A stretch of DNA of 7,984 nucleotides from HGM20899 sp964615195 (GCA_964615195.1 CAZTNG010000093.1:1-7984); one strand, 5' to 3'. Positions 1 to 7,804 are shown, counted from the stretch's first letter. Program-made: numbers and translations. Notes: generated from the sequence alone by a model not told the origin.

Positions 1-278
1 CATGAAGTAACGAAAACCTGATGGAATTATCTCTGTATGAATTTTTGGGAAAAGGACTTGTTTTAGCATGACCAAAATACAAATATTTTAAGGATAATCA
101 ACAAGCAGCTAACAATATGGAGATTAAACTTAAATTAGTGCAAACACCTAAATGTTATAAATGAATGGGCCAAATTTAGCTATTGTAAACAAGTATTAGG
201 AGCATATAATACTTAAATAAGTAGCTTAATATAATGTACTGCGAAATTTATATTACATACATCTATCTTTGTATTTCA

Positions 279-490
279 AACTAATCTTTTTCGTAAAAAA
301 GCAAAAAAAATAAATTGCTTCATGGTGAACAAGCACAAACATTGATTTGAGTCTAATAATGCAAATTGATAACCTAGTATTTTAGTAAATTATTTATAGC
401 AAAAAAATTCAGTCATCTTAAAAATATTTATATAAAAACTTCATTAATTTTTTGGACAAAGTGAAATTTTATCCAAATAACTAATCTTTT
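279..490. repeat. 12-base direct repeat, two copies 200 bases apart
   Basis: AACTAATCTTTT occurs at 279-290 and again at 479-490, both on the + strand, exactly 200 bases apart start to start. The identity does not extend to either side. The match is read directly; in DNA this rich in A and T it may be coincidence. No function can be assigned. Confidence 0.4.
451..477. repeat. Short inverted repeat
   Basis: TTTGGA (451-456) and TCCAAA (472-477) are perfect 6-base inverted arms around a 15-base loop. No T-tract follows, so it does not look like a terminator, and no neighbouring gene needs one here. It could be a protein-binding site or chance. Confidence 0.25.
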
Positions 491-654
491 CTTTTGTTTT
501 ATCAAGATGTTTTTTATTAGAATTAATAATCAGCAAAAACACTTACTATACAATTTTATAAAAATTATTTAATGGATTTTTACACTTTTTAAAATTCATA
601 TTTTTTATATTTTTTCAAAAAAATAGCAATTAGTTAAAAAGGTTTAAATATGAG

Positions 655-705
655 TTGTTAGAATAGTTAAATTTAGATACTATAACGTTGATTATCAACT
701 ATACT
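655..705 (+). promoter_or_regulatory. Probable promoter region of the nhaP2-type gene
   Basis: TTGTTA (655-660) lies 17 bases ahead of TACTAT (678-683), each matching four of six sigma-70 consensus positions at ideal spacing. A second -10-like box, TATACT, lies at 700-705, without a good -35 partner. Between them is the perfect palindrome GTTGATTATCAAC (687-699), which overlaps or abuts the core promoter and could be an operator. The 11-mer TTGTTAGAATA starting at 655 recurs before the Sel1 gene. Which box is used cannot be decided from sequence alone. Confidence 0.4.
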
Positions 706-727
706 TAACTTCAAAATACGTGTTTTC

Positions 728-2467
728 ATGGATCAATTAAATTATATTTTTCTAATTTCTGGCTTACTGCTTTGCAGTAGTATTTTCGCAAGCCGAATTT
801 CATCCATTATGGGTCTCCCCGTATTGTTACTCTTTTTAGGCATAGGAATGCTTTGTGGAATCAATGGAGTTTTTTTTCAAATTGATTTCAATGATTATAA
901 TATCGCCTTTCTTGTTACAAATGTTGCCTTAGCTGTTATCCTGTTTGATGGTGGTTGTCAAACAAACTTTTATACTTTTAGATCGGTAGCTAAACCCTCA
1001 ATTATTTTATCAACATTAGGTGTAATAATAACTACAGTCATTGTAGGCTGCGCTGCATATTATATTTTTAAACTCCAATTTTTTGAATCGATGCTAATAG
1101 GAGCTATTATTGGTTCAACAGATGCTGGTGCTGTATTTTCACTGTTAGGTAATAATGGTATTAGCTTAAAAAATAAAGTTAATAATCCATTACAAATTGA
1201 ATCAGCAACTAATGATCCTATGGCTATATTCTTAACTGTTACAATTATAGGTATTATCAATGGTTCAATGCTAAATAATGTTGATACCTATACAGCAGTA
1301 ATTGACATGTTACTATTTTTTGTAAAGCAATTAGCATTTGGCGTCGGTTTCGGTATTATATTTGGTATTGTTGGACGATCAATTATTAACCACATAAATA
1401 TACCAACAGGGCTTTACTCATTATTAGTTTTGGGAATTGCTTTCACAGGATTTTCAATAACTTCTACCTTAAATGGTTCTGGATTTTTAGCAATATTTAT
1501 AATAGGAATGTTTATTGGTAATCAAAACACTAGACAACTTAATTATATAAGGCCGGTACAAGATGGTCTAAATTGGCTATCACAAATTGGTTTATTCTTA
1601 ATTTTAGGTTTGTTAGTAACACCATCTGATCTCGTGTTATATCTAGTACCTGGGTTATTAATAGCATTAGTACTAACATTTGTTGCTAGACCTGTTGCCG
1701 TATTTTTATGTTTAAAACCTTTTTTTACATACTCTACAAAAGAGCTAGCTTTTATTTCTTGGGTAGGATTGAGAGGTTCTGTCCCTATTGTATTAGCAAT
1801 ATACCCTATTATGGCAGAAGTTCCTCATGGAGAAGTTTATTTCAATGTAGCCTTTGTTATAGTTTTATTTTCATTACTCGTTCAAGGTGCAAGTATTCTA
1901 CCAATGGCAAAGTTATTTGATGTCTACGCTCCAAGTATGGCTGCCCCTATAAGCAAGGGACAGATAGGCATTACAATTGATGATGATTATGAGATTTTTA
2001 ATTATGAAATTCATCACCACGAATTTGAAAATGTAGCATTAAAGGACATTAAATTCCCTAGTAAAACATTGATAGCTTCTATTTTTAGACATGGTCAAAT
2101 GTTTAAACCAAGTGCCAACAGAACAATTAAAAAAGGTGATATTATCTCCATAATTGGTCATGCTGATGATGAGTTATTTCTAAACTCAATATTTAGTGGT
2201 GAAACTCCAATAAAAGAATCACATTACTATAGTGGAGACATTATATTAAGCGGTAATTTGACCATGCCAGAAGTAGCTGATAAATACGACCTAATTATAA
2301 CTAGTCTTGAAAAGGAATTAACTTTAGCTGAATTTATGAATTATCAACTTGGAGGCTTTCCTCAAGTCGGTGATCGAATAACCATAGTAGATATTCGATT
2401 AACAGTATATGAACTTCAAGGTGATAATATTTCTAAAGTTGGTTTTGAAAAATTAAATTTAATATAG
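728..2467 (+). CDS. nhaP2: K+/H+ antiporter, NhaP2/CvrA type (CPA1 family)
   Basis: Inner-membrane antiporter expected to export K+ (or Na+) in exchange for H+, protecting against high cytoplasmic K+ and regulating cell volume. It has 579 residues against 578 for E. coli NhaP2, and is similar along its whole length. Residues 1 to about 395 form the Na+/H+ exchanger domain with many hydrophobic helices. Visible signatures are GSTDAGAVFSLLG (129-141, with D132), the electroneutral Asn-Asp pair N162-D163 in ESATNDPMAIF, and SWVGLRGSVPIVLA (344-357). Residues about 412-490 match the RCK_C/TrkA_C domain, which senses ligand or nucleotide. Residues about 500-577 match the CorC/HlyC transporter-associated domain. 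The start is chosen from the length and N-terminal agreement with the family, as no Shine-Dalgarno site precedes it. All key residues looked for are present, so it is probably functional. Ion preference cannot be read from sequence. Confidence 0.95.
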   Translation: MDQLNYIFLISGLLLCSSIFASRISSIMGLPVLLLFLGIGMLCGINGVFFQIDFNDYNIAFLVTNVALAVILFDGGCQTNFYTFRSVAKPSIILSTLGVIITTVIVGCAAYYIFKLQFFESMLIGAIIGSTDAGAVFSLLGNNGISLKNKVNNPLQIESATNDPMAIFLTVTIIGIINGSMLNNVDTYTAVIDMLLFFVKQLAFGVGFGIIFGIVGRSIINHINIPTGLYSLLVLGIAFTGFSITSTLNGSGFLAIFIIGMFIGNQNTRQLNYIRPVQDGLNWLSQIGLFLILGLLVTPSDLVLYLVPGLLIALVLTFVARPVAVFLCLKPFFTYSTKELAFISWVGLRGSVPIVLAIYPIMAEVPHGEVYFNVAFVIVLFSLLVQGASILPMAKLFDVYAPSMAAPISKGQIGITIDDDYEIFNYEIHHHEFENVALKDIKFPSKTLIASIFRHGQMFKPSANRTIKKGDIISIIGHADDELFLNSIFSGETPIKESHYYSGDIILSGNLTMPEVADKYDLIITSLEKELTLAEFMNYQLGGFPQVGDRITIVDIRLTVYELQGDNISKVGFEKLNLI

Positions 2468-2547
2468 TTTAATGATCCAATAATCTAACTACATCCTTTT
2501 AAAAATGAGCACTTGATTAAGAATTTTAACTTAAAAAGTTATGTTTT

Positions 2548-2572
2548 GATGGGGATAGTCTCATTTTTTATT
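2548..2572 (+). terminator. Possible rho-independent terminator after nhaP2
   Basis: GATGGGG (2548-2554) pairs with TCTCATT (2559-2565) over an ATAG loop, using three G-U pairs, and is followed by a T-run (2566-2569) and further T/A bases. An alternative, longer pairing joins AAAAATGAG (2501-2509) to CTCATTTTT (2560-2568) around a 50-base loop, which itself contains a TAACTT/AAGTTA hairpin (2527-2541). Either structure would end transcription about 80-100 bases after the antiporter stop codon. Confidence 0.45.
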
Positions 2573-2580
2573 TAATAAAA

Positions 2581-2632
2581 TTGTTAGAATAAGAATGCGT
2601 ATAGTGGTACTATTTGCAAAAGTTCATATACT
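2581..2632 (+). promoter_or_regulatory. Possible promoter region of the Sel1-repeat gene
   Basis: The region between the terminator-like hairpin and the Sel1 start carries TTGTTAGAATA (2581-2591), the same 11-mer as before nhaP2, and the -10-like box TATACT (2627-2632), also shared with nhaP2. The distance between these two words is 46 bases here and 45 in nhaP2. A TACTAT box at 2608-2613 is 21 bases after TTGTTA, too far for a standard pair. Start sites are therefore uncertain. Confidence 0.3.
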
Positions 2633-2668
2633 GAATATCTACTAATAAAATCAGCGGATTTAAATAAA

Positions 2669-5600
2669 ATGAAGTCACGTAAAAACAAAGGATTCTCTAA
2701 GCCAACAATTTTGGCTTTGTCTGCAGCAATTATTGCAGGCCTAGGTTATGGAACATATAGTTATTTACAAAAAAGCAGTACTATATCCGGTACCAATTTG
2801 GATAATATAGATGATTCCACGAAACAGTTGCTTTTAGATATTGATTTAAATTCAAAAGAATCAATTGCGGCGGCTTTATATTCGTCAGTACTTACAGAAA
2901 ACTTTACTGGTGTACCAATTTTAGTTAATAGATTACGCGTTCTAGAATTTTTAAGCGCTAATAAAGATAAATCTGAAGCAGACATGCTTCCAGAAGATAA
3001 AACTAAAACAGTGGATATTACTCAGTATTTATCAGGTGCAGCGATTGATAAACTTGTTGAAAAAACTCAATATATTGATCAGCGTTTAACATCTAAACAA
3101 TATCCAGAAACATATAAGTTTTATTTATCATCTCTTATTAGTATATTTTCATTTTTTCATTCCACAGATCCAGAATTAGAAGAATTAAGTAAAGGTATTA
3201 CCGCTTACCAAGCATTCGAAAATAATCCTGACTACACCATAAACGACATTCGTGCCCTATTTGGCCCAATAAATTCATTAAAAGTTTGCCGCTATTTAAT
3301 GGGTGGAAATGATTATAGCCGTATATCTCCGGCTGAAATGAAAGATTATATAACATCTGAAATTGGGCGTTTAATACGTCAAATTCCGGTAAATATTGTT
3401 AAACAACAACGTGTATATAGTAGTTCTGATTTTGCATCAATTACTGTATCAAGTTTAAAAGAAATTCTTGCTTTAAACCACTCTATTCCTTCATTAATAA
3501 CAAACATTTCTTTAATAGAAGGTATTAAAAAGGAAGAATCAGAAAAAAGCTATCAACAAATAAAAGATAACTACGTTCAAACAGTTAATAAAGGTTTAAA
3601 TTTTCTGACTGTTGCTGAAGTCTTTTATCAATGTCAAGCTACAACAAGCGAACCTTTTAAAATTAATGTTGTAAAGGACGGCAGACCTATTCTAGGAGTA
3701 GCTAAAATTGGTAAACTTTCTTTAAATGCAGTAAAAGTAAAAATCACTAATGGTTTAGCTGGTTGTGCCGGCATTAATGAAGCATTCATTCTCGTACCAG
3801 ATCTAAATGGCTACAACGCTATTTTAAATCGTGGCATTAAGAAAATGAGTGACAGTGAGTTAGCAACATACAACAATGATGTAAAGCTTATTGATGCTTT
3901 TTATAACGGTAAAGCTAACATTGGTTTTATTTCAGTTATGGGCTCAGACGTGGCTGCTGTTGAAAACCACCTAGAACAAAATCCTGAACAGGGATACTTT
4001 ATAGGAGTAAAAGATAAGGGATTATTATTTAATCTTAAGCTTGATTCCTTTAACTATTTACGTAGCCTAGATTTAAGTCCTAATACAGAAACAATTTTTG
4101 CACCATCTATCAAACTTACAAAGAAAAGTAATCAAGCACGATATAAGCTTGGGCTAATTGAAGATTTTAGAAAAGTTGAACAAAGGATGGCAGATCTTGA
4201 TTTCGCTCAGTTAGAGACAACACCATATCAATATACAGTTAGTCGTATAGCTGAAGATAATGTAATGACATTCAACTATCAAAACATGAATGGAAATTCT
4301 GATTCTGTGAAAGATACATCTATTGCAGATCTAAACGATGAGAATAGCTTAGATACAGAAAATACAATTGAAATTGCATACTCTGTTGTAACGGATGATT
4401 CAGATTCTGAAATAGAAAATAACACAGATAACTCTTCAGAAAATAACGTAATAGTTGCTCAGAGTGAAAATAAAGAGGAAGAGGAAAAGCAAGAGAATAT
4501 AGTTGCTACAAACACTACTGAGGCTGAACCTACTAAAGATGCAGTTGTAGACACTAAAGAAAATACAGTTGAACAACAGCCTGAAGCTAAAGAAGTTATT
4601 GCAGTAACCGAAGTTGAAAAGCCTTTACAGGAACAAAAAATAGAGGTTACAGAAATTGCAGCAAATCCTAATACCACAGAAGAATCTGCTGTAGTAGTCA
4701 AGGATGAACCAATACAAAAAGACCCTCTTACACCTGCCCAATTACGTAAAGCAAAGGTGGCTGATGTTCAATCAGAGATTACAGTTGGCAATAGTGATGC
4801 AATGTATGAAATGGCTGTTCGCTACATTAATGGAAAAAATGGTGTTAAACGTAACATCAAAAAAGGTACAGACCTTCTTGAACAAGCTACAAAAGCAGGA
4901 AACATTAAAGCCGAATATATGTTAGGCTCCATTTATTACAATTCACCTAAGAGTTCAAAAGCTAAAAAAGCTGAAGGTGTAAATTATATTCTAAATGCTG
5001 CAAAGGACGGTTTAACTGATGCGGCAGCAACAGCAGGAAATCTTTATTATGAAGGTAAAGCTGTATCTAAAGATTATGCTAAGGCAATCGAATATCTTAC
5101 AATTGCAGCAGAAACAGATGATAATAAGGCACAATATCTATTAGGTAAAATGTATCTAGATGGTATTGGCACTAGTAAAGCATCTCATAAAGCTATTAGC
5201 TTATTATCAGCATCCGCTAAAACAAATCCAAATGCTGCTTTAGAACTTGCAAAAATTTATGAGGGTGGTGTTCTTGAAGACGTTGAGAAAGATGAAAGTA
5301 CTTCTAACGATTACTATGTATTTGCAGCACGCCACAATATTAAAGAAGCAAATCGCAAAGCAGGCTTATTTTTAATTCAAAAGAAATCTACAGCCAAGGA
5401 AGGTGCAAAATATCTTTCAACTATTACTGATAAAGCTGATACAGAAGTTAATAACGCCCTACTAAATTATTATATTGCTCAAAACGATACTAAAGAAATT
5501 ACTAAGCGTATCGCAAACGCAGATGCCTCAATTCAGGATAAATACCCTGTTGAAATGGGTATTCTTTATGAAACAGGAAATGGTGTAAAACAAGACTACA

Positions 5601-6688
5601 AAAAAGCTCAGGAATTTTATCGTAAAGGTATTTCACTTAATATCCCTTCATCATATTGTCGTTTAGGCAATTTATTCTATGATGGACGTGGTGTTAAACC
5701 TGATTTAAGAGCTGCTGTTGGTCAATACACTAGAGGATCAGATGCAGGTGCTACTGAATGCTCAAAATCACTAGCATATATAAAAATATCCCATCGTAAT
5801 TATGAAAACTTCTATGAAGCATTTACTTTACTAAGCAAATCACTTAGTGGTAACAAAAATGATAGTAGTGTTCAAGCATTAATGGGTGCAATGTATCTAT
5901 ATGGTCAAGGTACAGAAAAAGATGAAAAAACTGCAAATACTCTTTTAAACAAGGCCCAATCACAAGAATCTAATTTCCTTGCTATTCTTCACAATGGCGA
6001 CACTGCACAAATGAAGAAACTAGCTTGTACAAACCCTGTACTTGCTGGTGCTTTAGGTGTAAAAGAAAACAATAGCTCATACCTCGCTGTTGCTACATTG
6101 AATGATCTATTCTTTATAGGAGATCTGCAAAAATCTGGAATTAGCACAAATTATGAAGATATTTATAAGGCGGCTAGCTCACAATGTGCAGGTGTTACAA
6201 CTGGACTTCTATACGATGCTAAACCAAAATTCAAAAAACCTTCTAATGAGAACACTCCATTAGCTAAGGAACAATATGAACTAGGAATGTACTATTTTGG
6301 TAACAAAGAGTATGCCCAAGCATTCAATTTCGTGAAGAAAGCTGCAGACCAAGGATACGCTAAAGCACACAATAACCTCGGTGTTTTCTATATTCTAGGT
6401 ATTGGTACAGCTAAAAATGGTAAAAATGCATTTGAACAATTTATGCGTGCGGCCGCAACTGGCGATGCTAAAGCAACATTCAATGCAGCTGCTATGCGTA
6501 AGAATGGCATAGACATTAAACCAGATCACGCAAAAGCAATTGATCAATTATTATCTGCCGCAGGTAAAGGCAATAGCATTGCAGGCATGCATTTAATTTT
6601 TGGATATGATTACGGTAACGGCATGAAAAAAAGTGATTATGACGCTTTCAAGGCTTTTGCCTCAGTTGTAATATCTAAGGATAAATAA
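2669..6688 (+). CDS. Large membrane-anchored Sel1-repeat protein
   Basis: Sel1-like (tetratricopeptide-type) repeats usually act as protein-binding scaffolds; the partner here is unknown. Residues 1-12 are basic and 13-33 hydrophobic, with no clear cleavage site, so I read a signal anchor placing the rest in the periplasm. Residues about 40-525 form a domain I do not recognise. Residues 541-690 are an acidic linker: 39 Asp/Glu, 10 Lys, no Arg, no Cys and one aromatic residue. About a dozen Sel1-like repeats follow, clear at about 709-890, 958-1028, 1067-1098 and 1199-1303, with the pattern A-x-x-x-L-G-x-x-Y-x-x-G and later A-x-x-x-x-x-x-A-A. Examples are LGKMYLDGIGT (825-835) and LGNLFYDGRGVK (999-1010). 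Residues about 1100-1198 interrupt the repeats. Seven cysteines (207, 322, 366, 998, 1031, 1120, 1173) could form disulfides if periplasmic. A weak Shine-Dalgarno-like AGCGGA lies at 2653-2658. The reading frame is intact. The Sel1 assignment is firm; function is not. Confidence 0.9.
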   Translation: MKSRKNKGFSKPTILALSAAIIAGLGYGTYSYLQKSSTISGTNLDNIDDSTKQLLLDIDLNSKESIAAALYSSVLTENFTGVPILVNRLRVLEFLSANKDKSEADMLPEDKTKTVDITQYLSGAAIDKLVEKTQYIDQRLTSKQYPETYKFYLSSLISIFSFFHSTDPELEELSKGITAYQAFENNPDYTINDIRALFGPINSLKVCRYLMGGNDYSRISPAEMKDYITSEIGRLIRQIPVNIVKQQRVYSSSDFASITVSSLKEILALNHSIPSLITNISLIEGIKKEESEKSYQQIKDNYVQTVNKGLNFLTVAEVFYQCQATTSEPFKINVVKDGRPILGVAKIGKLSLNAVKVKITNGLAGCAGINEAFILVPDLNGYNAILNRGIKKMSDSELATYNNDVKLIDAFYNGKANIGFISVMGSDVAAVENHLEQNPEQGYFIGVKDKGLLFNLKLDSFNYLRSLDLSPNTETIFAPSIKLTKKSNQARYKLGLIEDFRKVEQRMADLDFAQLETTPYQYTVSRIAEDNVMTFNYQNMNGNSDSVKDTSIADLNDENSLDTENTIEIAYSVVTDDSDSEIENNTDNSSENNVIVAQSENKEEEEKQENIVATNTTEAEPTKDAVVDTKENTVEQQPEAKEVIAVTEVEKPLQEQKIEVTEIAANPNTTEESAVVVKDEPIQKDPLTPAQLRKAKVADVQSEITVGNSDAMYEMAVRYINGKNGVKRNIKKGTDLLEQATKAGNIKAEYMLGSIYYNSPKSSKAKKAEGVNYILNAAKDGLTDAAATAGNLYYEGKAVSKDYAKAIEYLTIAAETDDNKAQYLLGKMYLDGIGTSKASHKAISLLSASAKTNPNAALELAKIYEGGVLEDVEKDESTSNDYYVFAARHNIKEANRKAGLFLIQKKSTAKEGAKYLSTITDKADTEVNNALLNYYIAQNDTKEITKRIANADASIQDKYPVEMGILYETGNGVKQDYKKAQEFYRKGISLNIPSSYCRLGNLFYDGRGVKPDLRAAVGQYTRGSDAGATECSKSLAYIKISHRNYENFYEAFTLLSKSLSGNKNDSSVQALMGAMYLYGQGTEKDEKTANTLLNKAQSQESNFLAILHNGDTAQMKKLACTNPVLAGALGVKENNSSYLAVATLNDLFFIGDLQKSGISTNYEDIYKAASSQCAGVTTGLLYDAKPKFKKPSNENTPLAKEQYELGMYYFGNKEYAQAFNFVKKAADQGYAKAHNNLGVFYILGIGTAKNGKNAFEQFMRAAATGDAKATFNAAAMRKNGIDIKPDHAKAIDQLLSAAGKGNSIAGMHLIFGYDYGNGMKKSDYDAFKAFASVVISKDK

Positions 6689-6714
6689 CTAAGCAATTAA
6701 CGGTACTATCACAT

Positions 6715-7614
6715 ATGATTATTACAGTCGCTATTGCCACTCATAATGGTGGCAAAGGATTTAAGGAATGCTTAGATGCTTTAACGCATCAACGCATAAT
6801 TAATGCTGATTGTATTAGAATCTATGACAGTGGTAGTACCGATAACACTATAGAAATTGCAAAATCATACGGCGCCGAAATTAGGCCTATTACCATTGAT
6901 TCTAAAGGCTTTAATCACCTTGAAACCTTCAAGGAAATTGTTAATGACAATCTAGAATCAGATATTCTTATTCATCTAGCACAAACAGCCATTATTGAAG
7001 CTTCAGCTATAAGTGAGTTGTTTAGGCTATTCTTAAAGTATGATGATCTAGGCATGGTCTATGGGCGACAAATGGCTCCTCAGGAAGAAAATTTACTTAC
7101 AAGATTTTGTTATGGATTTTTTTTCCCTATAACACTTCCCGATTATCCTGTTTGGCACATAATGCGTGTTTTTAGTTCATTCAAAATGGTAGCCTATCGT
7201 ACTAAATATCTAACTCTACCTAAGGTTATACCTGTAAGAAAATTTTACAGCTTTGGAGATGTATATATATCTGCAAGAATGGCTCAAAAAGGTTTACGCA
7301 TAATGTACAATCCTTTTGCAATGTGTAGATATGCCAAAAAAGTCACATTTAAAAATGTATATTTCTTTAGCAAACATTTAGCAATGTTTCTAGCAGAAAA
7401 TCCGTGGATTACATCAAGGTGGAATATAAGAACTAGTGAACATGAATATTTTTGTGAAGAATTAAAAAATTATCTAAAGCTATATTCATCAATACCACTT
7501 ATTTCAATTCAATCATACCTAGTACATCTATGTAGTTGGCTTGGAGGTCGCTCAGCTAAAAAGGAAAAGCTCCGCATAGAGCAACAATTATCCCAAGACG
7601 AAAGTAATGAATAG
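6715..7614 (+). CDS. Family 2 glycosyltransferase-like protein, rhamnosyltransferase-like with altered active site
   Basis: GT-A fold glycosyltransferases of family 2 move a sugar from a nucleotide-sugar donor to a glycan or lipid acceptor at the cytoplasmic face of the membrane. The N-terminus is typical: VAIATHNGG (5-13) and DSGSTDNT (38-45). The order FNH (66-68), LAQTA (88-92), YGRQMAP (116-122), FGDVYISA (180-187) and a C-terminal WLGGR (275-279) follows bacterial rhamnosyltransferases of O-antigen type. From memory, that family usually has HGGTR, TQDA, an ED pair and a His-Ser-His; here these read HLETF, AQTA, GD and a stretch without His. A divergent enzyme or a pseudoenzyme is possible. 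No transmembrane helix is obvious; the region about 257-275 is hydrophobic enough to touch the membrane. The gene starts 26 bases after the Sel1 stop, so co-transcription is likely, yet no Shine-Dalgarno site precedes ATG. The frame is intact. Confidence 0.82.
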   Translation: MIITVAIATHNGGKGFKECLDALTHQRIINADCIRIYDSGSTDNTIEIAKSYGAEIRPITIDSKGFNHLETFKEIVNDNLESDILIHLAQTAIIEASAISELFRLFLKYDDLGMVYGRQMAPQEENLLTRFCYGFFFPITLPDYPVWHIMRVFSSFKMVAYRTKYLTLPKVIPVRKFYSFGDVYISARMAQKGLRIMYNPFAMCRYAKKVTFKNVYFFSKHLAMFLAENPWITSRWNIRTSEHEYFCEELKNYLKLYSSIPLISIQSYLVHLCSWLGGRSAKKEKLRIEQQLSQDESNE

Positions 7615-7632
7615 CTTCTCCAGATAAATTCA

Positions 7633-7694
7633 AGATAAACATTTGTATTGTAGATTGGTAAGTAATTTGTATAAACATACTTTATCTATTTTTT
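7633..7694 (+). terminator. Possible weak terminator after the glycosyltransferase-like gene
   Basis: AGATAAA (7633-7639) can pair with TTTATCT (7681-7687), which is followed directly by ATTTTTT (7688-7694). The 41-base loop contains a small GTAT-AAAC-ATAC hairpin (7669-7680). The stem has a single G-C pair, so termination would be inefficient; the T-run after the stem is the main support. Confidence 0.3.
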
Positions 7695-7774
7695 ACTAGT
7701 TATAATATAAACTACAAATACTAAACGGTTTGCACTCACTATAAAATGATATGTATTTTTTGTTAGCACTATAA

Positions 7775-7804
7775 CTACATAAACCTTGCCTTATATAGTA
7801 TAAT
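7775..7804 (+). promoter_or_regulatory. Probable promoter of the AAA-ATPase-like gene
   Basis: A perfect consensus -10 box, TATAAT, lies at 7799-7804, 44 bases before the start codon. The -35 position is poor (CTACAT, 7775-7780, 18 bases upstream is the best at normal spacing). Transcription would begin near 7811. Confidence 0.5.

Larger units (their letters stand above)
1..727. other. Long AT-rich region without a convincing gene
   Basis: No frame on either strand carries a credible complete gene. At the left edge, + strand frame 3 is open from about 6 to 164 except for one TGA at 69-71, reading like a short lysine-rich C-terminus; this could be a decayed gene end or chance. On the - strand an ATG at 69 opens a frame of 23 codons that runs off the left edge, with no Shine-Dalgarno site before it. 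Neither resembles a family I know. From about 165 on, stops are dense in all frames. The rest holds A/T runs, a 12-base direct repeat, a small inverted repeat and, near the right end, the promoter elements of the antiporter gene. No tRNA or rRNA is visible. Confidence 0.6.

Noticed and set aside
69..71. In-frame TGA that could be read as a sense codon
   Set aside because: TGG is used for Trp in the three real genes and no other evidence for an altered code exists; a decayed or chance frame is simpler.
234..284. 16-codon open frame starting with ATG in the left intergenic region
   Set aside because: No ribosome site, very short, and in A/T-rich DNA where such frames are expected by chance.
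299..320. AAGCAA/TTGCTT hairpin with a T-run on the - strand, a possible leftward terminator
   Set aside because: Only two G/C pairs at most in the stem, a 10-base loop, and no leftward gene to its right that would need terminating.
1060..1260. Open frame on the - strand inside the antiporter gene
   Set aside because: It lies opposite a strongly conserved antiporter region, has no ribosome site and no recognisable protein features.
1708..1920. Second + strand frame inside the antiporter gene
   Set aside because: Overlaps the conserved SWVGLRG region in another frame; it is a shadow of the real gene.
4459..4701. 80-codon - strand frame, Ser/Thr/Val-rich
   Set aside because: It is the complement of the acidic low-complexity linker of the Sel1 gene, where Glu and Lys codons read as Ser/Phe codons in reverse; no start signals.
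4704..4925. 73-codon + strand frame within the Sel1 gene
   Set aside because: Overlaps the first Sel1 repeats in another frame, without homology or ribosome site.
4861..6580. DNA-level tandem repeats in the Sel1 region
   Set aside because: The repetition is in the protein pattern; the underlying DNA copies are too diverged to be called a tandem nucleotide repeat.
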